NCBI GenBank assembly: GCA_903837255.1
Contig: CAILTZ010000749.1
Span: 1-5,480 of the forward strand
Direction of reading: 5' to 3'
Length of the DNA stretch: 5,480 nt
DNA from: an uncultured Pirellula sp.
Lineage (GTDB): Bacteria; Planctomycetota; Planctomycetia; Pirellulales; Pirellulaceae
Shown here piece after piece: positions 1 to 5,480 of the stretch (position 1 is its first letter; every line of letters begins with the position of its first letter). Below the pieces are notes generated by a model. The model made no database searches and had not been told where the DNA came from. It saw only the letters and a program-made list of their open reading frames with translations. Made by a program: the position numbers and the translations under genes.

Positions 1-1722
1 AAACTTTAGGTCCCCGGCAGCAGCACCTCCTCGGTGCCAGAGCTGCAAGGCGCTGGCTACAAGCTGAGATGACTCCAGGGCTACCTTGGGATCGGTTGCA
101 TCCACATCGCTGACTTCATGGGCCGCATATTGTCGCCACCACTCGACAAGCTTTCGGAATCGGCTCTCGGTTTGTTGGCACAATTCCTCCATGTCTTGAG
201 CTGCGGCCTCTCGCCATACTCGGGAGAGCAAACCGAAACTCAACTCCATGATCTCGACGAGTTCATGCACCCGATCGTCTGGAACAGAAGCGTCCGAGCC
301 GATAAAGCGATTGAAGTTGCCGGCAAAGCCGAGGATATTCCAAGGGTCCACGAGGGCACCGCACGAGATACCGCGCCGCACGAGGTCTTCGATCTGCTCG
401 GGGATCTGAGAGGCTTGCTCGAGCTCACCTTGCCGCAAAAGCTGGTTGCCGATAGTCAACAGGCAATCGATTCGGCAAAGGATGCGAGCCGAGGGTACCT
501 GCACATCGTCAGCCTCTTCTTTGGCTGCGTAGGCGTTTCCCATCCGAGCAAAGATGCGGGCAACCTGGATCCGTTCGACTTGCGCGGCCCGCAACCGGCC
601 CAAGGTCGTGTTGAGCTCTTGCCTAGCTCCACCCAATGGCTGCCTGCGAATCTTAGCCTCGGCCGTAAGTCTCTTGGCATGCTTGCCTTGCAAGCGAGGG
701 AGGTACTCGATGTAGAATGCATCCCGATATGCCGCAATATTTGTAAGCATATCCATGACCGTGGTGGTCGAAGCGATCGAGCCTGGAGCCGCACCGCAAA
801 TCCCAGACGCCATCAGGATGGTTCCAGCCAAAACCGCCGCTGCTTCGGTGAGCAACTCCTCGCGAGGCAAGTCCGAGGTGTTCTTGACTCGGGCCATCAA
901 CGCATCGACCGTCACCTGCTGCAAGATAAATCGACGGTAGAAACCTGAGGAATCCAACAAATGGGGGTCCCATTGGCCAAAGTAGTAATTCGGTCGCGTG
1001 TTGACAGGATGGTCAAAATCGTAAGCCCGGGGGTCTAGCGATACCTCGTCGAGCCGGGAAAGATCGAACTGGGCTGCCCTCAAAATTCCATCCGAGGTCT
1101 GCTTGAGGATCCCCAAGGTCTGTTCGATGAGCTCGTGATAAGGGCCATGCGCTACCCCGACACCCCGAATAAAGAGCGGGATTGGTCGTAGCCATTCATG
1201 CTCGTAGGGTTCGAGGTTGTGCCCTTCGAGGGTGGCTACCGGACGGTACCCGACGTAGTCATTAAGCTCCTGGATTGCGCCGCTGATGATACGATCGATT
1301 TGGGTCCAAGGCCCCCCCTGTTTCAAAAGTGCCTCGATGGCCCGCCCAAGAAAAAGTCCGTTGAAGATACCCTCGGGTTCTTGGTGGAAAAGCAGATCGC
1401 TGTGAAAGTCTAAATAATCAGGAAGCAACGACCGCCAAACCAGCTCGATGACCCTCGAGGCTTGCTCGCTCTGAGCAAATGCTGGGTTGGATCCTCTCAA
1501 TACCTCCAGGTGGTCGACCAGCCACTGCTGGATCTTCAACCATGCGGGTAAGCCTGCGAAGACCGAAGCATCGCCTCCGGCAATGGCTGCCGCGTAAAGC
1601 CGATTCATCGACGAAAGAAATCTCGGATCGGACTTGCCCGAGGAAAAATTCAAATAGCCGAGGATCTGATTAAGATCCTCGATGCTCTCGGGCTCTTTCC
1701 CGTCTGGCGACTTGCTATTCAC
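1..1722 (-). CDS. Large helical protein of unknown function, C-terminus beyond left edge
   Basis: This frame is free of stops from the left edge up to the chosen start, giving at least 574 residues with the C-terminus missing. I do not recognise the family. The product reads as soluble and mostly alpha-helical, with many Leu, Gln, Glu and Arg residues. Conspicuous stretches, likely to be conserved, are YYFGQWDPH (246-254), a weakly hydrophobic Ala/Gly-rich segment around 290-312, and DPWNILGF (459-466), which is followed by an acidic helical stretch. Short helix pairs after about residue 370 could be degenerate TPR-like repeats, but this is not secure. There is no signal peptide. The start is taken as GTG because it is the first start codon upstream of the clear coding signal and has a GGGGGAG stretch three bases before it. 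The only upstream in-frame ATG (1902) lies inside the terminator hairpin of the preceding gene. A downstream ATG near residue 36 is an alternative. No convincing promoter was seen in the short gap, so some transcription could be read-through. Sure that it is a gene; function unknown. Confidence 0.85.
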   Translation of the reverse strand, partial: MNSKSPDGKEPESIEDLNQILGYLNFSSGKSDPRFLSSMNRLYAAAIAGGDASVFAGLPAWLKIQQWLVDHLEVLRGSNPAFAQSEQASRVIELVWRSLLPDYLDFHSDLLFHQEPEGIFNGLFLGRAIEALLKQGGPWTQIDRIISGAIQELNDYVGYRPVATLEGHNLEPYEHEWLRPIPLFIRGVGVAHGPYHELIEQTLGILKQTSDGILRAAQFDLSRLDEVSLDPRAYDFDHPVNTRPNYYFGQWDPHLLDSSGFYRRFILQQVTVDALMARVKNTSDLPREELLTEAAAVLAGTILMASGICGAAPGSIASTTTVMDMLTNIAAYRDAFYIEYLPRLQGKHAKRLTAEAKIRRQPLGGARQELNTTLGRLRAAQVERIQVARIFARMGNAYAAKEEADDVQVPSARILCRIDCLLTIGNQLLRQGELEQASQIPEQIEDLVRRGISCGALVDPWNILGFAGNFNRFIGSDASVPDDRVHELVEIMELSFGLLSRVWREAAAQDMEELCQQTESRFRKLVEWWRQYAAHEVSDVDATDPKVALESSQLVASALQLWHRGGAAAGDLKF

Positions 1723-1876
1723 CGGCTCCCCCGGGCTCTGCGACCTGGAACACCCGCTTGGACTCCATCGACTCGGAGCATTGATTCCAAGGGAAGCAAT
1801 GTAGATCCGGGTGGAAAATCGCGGAAGTGGTTTTTTGGCTACATCCGGAGATAAAGAAGCAAGATTTCTACCGCTC

Positions 1877-1918
1877 GAAAAAGAAAAAAGGCGGATTCCC
1901 ATCGGGGAATCCGCCTTT
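1877..1918 (-). terminator. Rho-independent terminator of the TPR gene
   Basis: A perfect 14-bp inverted repeat (1887-1900 with 1905-1918, GC-rich core GGCGGATTCCC) encloses a four-base loop. On the minus strand it is followed by a T-rich run (TTTTTTCTTTTTC, 1877-1889). It lies about 47 bases past the stop codon of the minus-strand TPR gene, the expected place for its terminator. There is no comparable T-run on the plus-strand side, so it is directional. It separates the TPR gene from the large minus-strand gene downstream. Confidence 0.88.
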
Positions 1919-1964
1919 GAATTTCATACAATTTGCTTTAAAAGCCCGACTTTCGACCCAGCGG

Positions 1965-2663
1965 CTAGTTGCCGAATGGATCGTCCGAAGCCGGAGGAGC
2001 ATTGGGTTTGGCACCGTTGCCGCCGAATGGATCGTCGGTTGCCGGGGCAGGATTGGTCGGGGCTGGAGCGTCGCCGAACGGATCATTGGAGGCCGGTGCG
2101 GGCTTGACCTGCTCGAGCATCGGCTTGGGTTGCCCCTTGTTCAAGTCAGCTCCCTCGCTAAACGGATCGTTGATCGATGGGACTGGACGGGGAGGTGCAT
2201 CGGAGGGAGAAGCCGGGACCGCGGCGCCATTGCGGATTCCTTGTTCGTAACGCAGCCTTTGCATTTCCAGGTACTTACCGCGAGAGGCAAGCCGAGCCTT
2301 GCGGCGGATCGCTTCGATGTGGCATCGGACCGGTCCTTGGATACGCTCCAAGGCTTTACCTACGTTGACAACTCGCTTGCCGTCGATCTCCATTTGAGCA
2401 GCTTGCTCAAAGTCGCTGACTCCGGCCTCAGGATCGTTCGACATCGCCGCTTCGCACAGTCCGCGAAAGTAAAAAGCGCGTGGATCTTGGCTGCCCGACG
2501 CGATCGCATCATTGAGCCATTGCTGGGCGGTGGCCGCATCGCCTCGGAAATAAGCGTGCACGGCATGACCGTAAACATCGTCGAGGGGATCTTGAGCCCA
2601 AGCTGGAATTGACACAAGCGCTGCGAGCACCAGCGCACAGGGGAACGAAAATCTCAGATGCAT
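1965..2663 (-). CDS. Exported TPR protein with a DPF-motif disordered tail
   Basis: A protein of 232 residues. Residues 1-23 form a classic signal peptide: a short basic start (MHLR), a hydrophobic core (ALVLAALVSI) and AWA before a probable cleavage site at Gln24. Export to the periplasm or a similar compartment through Sec is therefore likely. Residues about 31-93 form two TPR-like helix pairs (YGHAVHAYFRGDAATAQQWL, then PRAFYFRGLCEAAM onward), a fold that usually binds other proteins. Residues 95-145 are basic and helical (KALERIQGP, IRRKAR). From about 146 to the end the chain is rich in Pro, Ala, Asn and Asp and looks disordered, with four copies of N/D-D-P-F at 165, 193, 210 and 227. 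The last copy sits at the extreme C-terminus (DDPFGN). The ATG at 2663 is preferred over an in-frame GTG at 2687 because it begins the signal peptide directly. There is a candidate promoter upstream and a strong terminator downstream, so it is probably transcribed alone. The molecular role is unknown; a scaffold or adaptor is a guess. Confidence 0.88.
   Translation of the reverse strand: MHLRFSFPCALVLAALVSIPAWAQDPLDDVYGHAVHAYFRGDAATAQQWLNDAIASGSQDPRAFYFRGLCEAAMSNDPEAGVSDFEQAAQMEIDGKRVVNVGKALERIQGPVRCHIEAIRRKARLASRGKYLEMQRLRYEQGIRNGAAVPASPSDAPPRPVPSINDPFSEGADLNKGQPKPMLEQVKPAPASNDPFGDAPAPTNPAPATDDPFGGNGAKPNAPPASDDPFGN
1971..2171 (-). repeat. Four dispersed DPF-motif coding repeats
   Basis: The tail of the TPR gene contains near-identical copies of a 15-base core, seen on the plus strand as GCCGAATGGATCGTC at 1971-1985 and 2022-2036 and as GCCGAACGGATCATT at 2073-2087. 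A more diverged copy (AAACGGATCGTT) lies at 2160-2171. They encode N/D-D-P-F(-G). The first three copies are spaced 51 bases apart, that is 17 codons, which suggests that 17-residue units were duplicated and the linkers between them then diverged. Confidence 0.8.
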
Positions 2664-2721
2664 TTCGAAGGTACCTAAGGAGAACACAATGTAGGATGTT
2701 TGAAACGTGACGACTTGCCCA

Positions 2722-2749
2722 ATCCTAATTCCTTATCCAAACGGTGCAA
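2722..2749 (-). promoter_or_regulatory. Candidate sigma70-type promoter for the TPR gene
   Basis: On the minus strand, TTGCAC (2749-2744) is followed after 16 bases by TAGGAT (2727-2722), which matches the -10 consensus at four of six positions. Transcription would begin near 2715, giving a leader of about 50 bases before the ATG at 2663. This is a consensus match by eye only, and the -35 match is weak. Confidence 0.3.
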
Positions 2750-2798
2750 ACAAATTGCGGTTTTCAAGTAGAATTCAAGACCTAGAAGCCAAAATGAA

Positions 2799-2821
2799 AC
2801 CGGTTTTAACGAATAACCGGT
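2799..2821. repeat. Short inverted repeat in the divergent intergenic region
   Basis: ACCGGTT (2799-2805) and AACCGGT (2815-2821) form a perfect 7-bp inverted repeat around a nine-base A/T-rich loop. It lies between the divergent TPR and membrane-protein genes, about 94 bases before the GTG of the latter. Its placement would suit an operator or an mRNA leader hairpin. No T-run follows, so it is not an intrinsic terminator. No known regulator site was recognised. Confidence 0.35.
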
Positions 2822-2914
2822 CGAACCGAATGCAACGGCCAGCCCCGGCCCTGCCAGCCATACGGCCATAGGATCACATACGAAACTCATAGAACCGCTT
2901 ATGAACCTACTGCT

Positions 2915-4141
2915 GTGATCCTACTTTTTTCTATCATCCGACTGCTTGCTCGATGGGCTTGGGGTAGTGTTCGTCTTGCTTGGAACACCTTCAGCTTGGT
3001 GATGGTCTTGAGCATTGGAGCCACCATCCCAGTGGTTCAGTTTGCGAGTCTCGGTTACATGCTTGAGTGCTCGGCTCGGATCGCAAACGGGGACCCGATC
3101 CGCAAATGTTTCCCCGGGGTTGCCTTGGCAGGCCAAATCGTTCGCTGTGGTCTGTGGACGCTCCTGACTTGGCTTCCGATCTGGTTGATCACCGACCTTG
3201 GGTATTCCTCGGAACTGATCCAGCCGGGATCCAATGCAGCGCTGAGGCTTCGTATCTTCGCAAGAATCCTTTCGATTCTGTGGGTCCTGTGGGTCGTTTG
3301 GGCGATCTGGCGAGGTGGGCGATGGAAACATTTTTTTTGGCCTCACCCGATTCGATTTTTCAAGGCCATCTTTAGCAGAGCATTTTGGCTCGATGTCGAA
3401 AATCGATGGTGGGAGTTTCTCCAGCGACTGCACCTTTGGCGTTTGATTAAATTGGGTTTTTTTGCCAGTCTAGGTGCTTGGATCTGGCTCGCAGTCCCCG
3501 CCTTGTTGATCTTGGTCTCTCTGAACGCGGCCCCGGAGGTCAAGCCCCAGCAGCAAGGGGGATTGGCGCTTTTGGGTTTGCTCGGCGCTATCCTCATGGC
3601 CAGGGCGATCCAGTATCTGCCCACGCTGCAAACTTATATGGCTTGGCAGAGCTATACCAAGCAGAGCTTTCCCAAGCAGCTCCCTAGCGAGCAGCTCCCT
3701 AGCAAGCAGCGCCTTGACGGGGTCTTGGATCGCTCGGCTGCCCGAAAAGTCTTTCGCCAAGTACCGATTCACTATGCCTTTGCGAATATTTTGTTTCTGG
3801 CCCTGGCCTTGCCCCTGTATCTCCTGAGGATTGAATCGATCCCCGCTGAGCTGTGGTTCTTGCTCTCGATCTTTTTTGTGGTTTGGATGTTCCCTGCCAA
3901 GCTCCTCATCGGTTGGATGATTCGCCGAAGCAATCGCAAGAGCAGCGATGGTAATCCCAGCCATAGCAAGCACCGGGAGGCTTGGTGGCCCCTGCGCTGG
4001 ATCGCTTGGGTGCCTCACCTTGCGGCCATCGGGATCTATGTGGGGTTTCTGTACCTTGGAAAATTCGCGCTTTGGGAGGGTGGGGCGATTTTGCTCTTCC
4101 AGCACGCGTTTTTGCCCCCGGTCCCTTTCTACCTTCGCTGA
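2915..4141 (+). CDS. Trp-rich polytopic membrane protein of unknown function
   Basis: A 408-residue integral membrane protein that I cannot assign to a named family. Hydrophobic segments that could span the membrane lie at about 26-46, 72-94, 114-133, 181-203, 215-231, 288-306, 312-335 and 363-382, with a possible further one at 386-400. The N-terminus (MILLFSIIRLL) is also hydrophobic. It is unusually rich in tryptophan, 27 of 408 residues, many at predicted segment edges. Two hydrophilic parts stand out: residues 134-178, basic and aromatic, and 245-285, which contains a pentapeptide repeat. No catalytic motif, binding cassette or transporter signature is visible. The GTG start is the only start codon between the upstream in-frame stop (2807) and the first membrane segment. 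An out-of-frame ATG at 2901 stops exactly over this GTG, so a one-base sequencing error making that ATG the true start is possible. The gene lies 207 bases before secA on the same strand, so cotranscription is possible; a role in secretion is not shown. Confidence 0.85.
   Translation: MILLFSIIRLLARWAWGSVRLAWNTFSLVMVLSIGATIPVVQFASLGYMLECSARIANGDPIRKCFPGVALAGQIVRCGLWTLLTWLPIWLITDLGYSSELIQPGSNAALRLRIFARILSILWVLWVVWAIWRGGRWKHFFWPHPIRFFKAIFSRAFWLDVENRWWEFLQRLHLWRLIKLGFFASLGAWIWLAVPALLILVSLNAAPEVKPQQQGGLALLGLLGAILMARAIQYLPTLQTYMAWQSYTKQSFPKQLPSEQLPSKQRLDGVLDRSAARKVFRQVPIHYAFANILFLALALPLYLLRIESIPAELWFLLSIFFVVWMFPAKLLIGWMIRRSNRKSSDGNPSHSKHREAWWPLRWIAWVPHLAAIGIYVGFLYLGKFALWEGGAILLFQHAFLPPVPFYLR
3659..3718 (+). 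repeat. 15-bp tandem repeat coding for KQLPS-like pentapeptides
   Basis: Four consecutive 15-base units lie in the hydrophilic loop of the membrane protein. Units two and three (3674-3688 and 3689-3703) differ by a single base (AAGCAGCTCCCTAGC and GAGCAGCTCCCTAGC). The flanking units are degenerate. They encode KQSFP, KQLPS, EQLPS and KQRLD at residues 249-268. Because the unit is a multiple of three, copy-number change would keep the frame, making this a possible variable-number repeat in a surface or cytoplasmic loop. Confidence 0.8.
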
Positions 4142-4261
4142 GAGCCGGTCTGGGTTTTGAAAGTTGGTTTTTCCAGGGTTTTGGAGCTTACCCGGACCCT
4201 TTTGGCCGAGAGAATCGGTTGACGCACGGGAACTGAATCTGTACCCTCGCCCTCTTAGGTC

Positions 4262-4290
4262 TTCGGAAAAATCCGAAAATTGCTTACAAT
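4262..4290 (+). promoter_or_regulatory. Candidate secA promoter overlapping a palindrome
   Basis: TACAAT (4285-4290) matches the -10 consensus at five of six positions and lies 17 bases after TTCGGA (4262-4267), a weak -35. That -35 is one arm of a perfect 6-bp inverted repeat, TTCGGA-AAAA-TCCGAA (4262-4277), which occupies the space between the two hexamers and could be an operator. The start of transcription would fall near 4297, giving a leader of about 50 bases. A second possibility is TTGACG (4219-4224) with a poor -10 (TACCCT) 17 bases later. Assigned by eye only. Confidence 0.35.
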
Positions 4291-4348
4291 CCACAAGGCT
4301 TCAAGCTCGCCGGAATCTTCGATCGTTCTTCCAATCGGCAAATGAAAC

Positions 4349-5480
4349 ATGGAATTTATTGAGAAAATGTGGGAAGGGACCACCAACGCCGTCAACGGGG
4401 TTCTGACCGGCTTTGACCGCGGCCTTACGGTCCTATTCGGTTCCGCAAACTCACGCCAGCTCAAGCGTTACGGAGAGTTGGCTCGACGTGTCGGGGAGCT
4501 CGAGCCACGCATGATGGCTCTATCGGATGAGGAGCTCAAGGAGCAAACAGTTCGCTTTCGACAACGGCTCAAGGACGGTCAAACGCTCGATGATATCTTG
4601 GTCGAGGCCTTTGCGGCATGTCGCGAGGGTGGCCGGCGATTCCTCAGGATGCGTCACTACGATGTGCAGCTCATCGGGGGCATGGTCTTAAACGGCGGCA
4701 ACATCGCCGAAATGATTACAGGAGAAGGCAAGACGCTCGTGGCGACATTGCCGGCCTACCTCAATGCTCTGGAGGGTAAAGGGGTCCACGTCGTTACCGT
4801 CAATGACTATCTAGCTCGGCGGGATATGGAATGGATGGCTCCCCTGTACATGGGCCTAGGTCTGAGCGTTGGAAACATCCAAAGCGGGATGGACAATGAC
4901 AGCCGCCAAAAGGCTTATGCTTGCGATATCACCTACGCGACCAACAACGAGTTGGGCTTTGATTATCTTCGCGACAATATGCGCATGGCGGCCCGCGGTG
5001 ACGATCGCTTCCCTAGCTACATGCAGCAGGTCCAAGGCCCGTTGCATTATGCGATCATCGACGAAGTCGACAATATCTTGATCGATGAGGCTCGTACTCC
5101 GTTGATCATCTCCGGACCTGCGATGCGGGATTCGGCCAAATACACCGAAGCCGATCGTGTCGCACGAGGGCTCAAACGAGACGAACACTTCGTCGTCAAT
5201 GAAAAAGACCACACCGTCAACTTGACCGATACGGGGGTCCGCGAAGCCGAGCGGTTGGCCGGCGTTGAAAGTTTCTACACCGTGGGGAACATGGAATGGC
5301 CCCACTTGATCGACAACGCGCTCAAAGCCCATCAGCTTTATCGCCGCGATGTCAACTACGTCAGTCGCGATGGCGAAATCATCATCGTCGACGAGTTTAC
5401 CGGTCGACTCATGGAAGGCCGTCAATGGTCCGATGGTTTGCACCAACCCAGGGACCAAGGACTAGTCGCTGGGCCTTGCG
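4349..5480 (+). CDS. secA: SecA, preprotein translocase ATPase, N-terminal part (right edge truncated)
   Basis: SecA is the motor that uses ATP to push unfolded preproteins through the SecYEG channel at the cytoplasmic membrane. Recognition is firm. Walker A is MITGEGKT (122-129), followed by [12 protein letters not shown]. Next come [18 protein letters not shown] and the Walker B/DEAD-type [19 protein letters not shown] starting at Asp238, with Asn at 242 where E. coli SecA has Ser. The preprotein-binding region carries [17 protein letters not shown], and [23 protein letters not shown] ends at 366. The N-terminus is about 20 residues longer than in E. coli SecA: Walker A sits at 122 rather than 102, and the FGS motif is shifted by the same amount. 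ATG 4349 is chosen because it gives a plausible amphipathic N-terminal helix; ATG at codon 7 is an alternative. No strong Shine-Dalgarno is seen. After Gln366 the conserved AVEAKEG is absent and the last 11 residues do not resemble SecA in any frame, so the true frame near the right edge is doubtful. Helicase domain 2, the scaffold and the C-terminal tail lie outside the window. Confidence 0.97.
   Translation, partial: [377 protein letters not shown]
5447..5480. other. Segment at the right edge that does not continue SecA
   Basis: The SecA reading is clean through SDGLHQ (ending at 5446). The next codons should give AVEAKEGV, one of the best conserved stretches of the protein. Instead the frame reads [11 protein letters not shown], and neither other plus frame restores the motif; one contains an early TAG (5460-5462). 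A short string, CCAAGGA (5455-5461), resembles the codons expected for AKE, which hints at scrambled or low-quality sequence rather than wholly foreign DNA. An inserted element or intein is a less likely alternative. Confidence 0.5.

Noticed and set aside
118..948. Plus-strand open frame of 276 codons
   Set aside because: It lies wholly opposite the continuous minus-strand gene at 1-1722. Its composition looks like an antisense shadow, with no coherent domain, signal peptide or ribosome site.
456..973. Overlapping minus-strand frames of 106-112 codons suggesting a broken gene
   Set aside because: They are alternate frames within the 1-1722 coding region, whose own frame has no stop, so there is no frameshift or pseudogene here.
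1723..1902. Extension of the large minus-strand gene to the in-frame ATG at 1902
   Set aside because: That ATG sits inside the terminator hairpin of the preceding gene, and the added 60 residues lack clear coding character.
1827..2612. Plus-strand open frame of 261 codons
   Set aside because: It is antisense to the TPR gene, and its start lies just before the terminator hairpin. Repetitive WIV/RI strings are the complement of the DPF repeats.
2675..2890. Minus-strand frame of 71 codons in the divergent intergenic region
   Set aside because: No ribosome site or recognisable family. It overlaps the candidate TPR promoter, and its composition is not clearly protein-like. A small gene cannot be fully excluded.
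4175..4204. Possible terminator after the membrane-protein gene (AGGGT...ACCCT then TTTT)
   Set aside because: The stem is only five Watson-Crick pairs plus wobbles with a long loop and a short T-run, too weak to call.
3470..4294. Minus-strand open frame of 274 codons with LLARELL repeats
   Set aside because: It is a shadow of the membrane-protein gene; the repeats are the reverse reading of the 15-bp minisatellite.

Overview
The window looks like chromosomal DNA from a planctomycete, most likely of the Pirellula/Rhodopirellula group. This is an inference from moderate GC, a secreted TPR protein with a Pro/Ala-rich tail carrying DPF motifs, a Trp-rich multi-pass membrane protein of unknown family, and a SecA with about 20 extra N-terminal residues. 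No species can be named. I see no mobile element, CRISPR array, tRNA or rRNA.

Layout. Positions 1-1722 are on the minus strand: one long uninterrupted frame that runs off the left edge, coding for a large, mostly helical protein I cannot assign to a family. Positions 1723-1964 are a gap holding a strong intrinsic terminator (1877-1918). It serves the next minus-strand gene, a small exported TPR protein with a disordered tail of four N/D-D-P-F motifs (1965-2663). Positions 2664-2914 form a divergent intergenic region with a candidate minus-strand promoter and a small inverted repeat. On the plus strand, 2915-4141 codes for a 408-residue polytopic membrane protein, and a 207-base gap leads to secA (4349 to the right edge). 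The gap holds a candidate promoter overlapping a 6-bp palindrome.

How the genes fit together. SecA is the ATPase motor of the general secretion pathway, so it would be expected to export the TPR protein, which has a clear signal peptide. The membrane protein lies just upstream of secA on the same strand. The two could be cotranscribed, but nothing in the sequence shows a functional link. The terminator separates the TPR gene from the large minus-strand gene.

Points worth a second look: the last 34 bases stop matching SecA at its conserved LHQAVEAKEG motif, suggesting a contig-end error or an insertion. DPF motifs recur in the exported TPR protein. A 15-bp minisatellite lies inside the membrane-protein gene. 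Short upstream reading frames overlap the start codons of three of the four genes.
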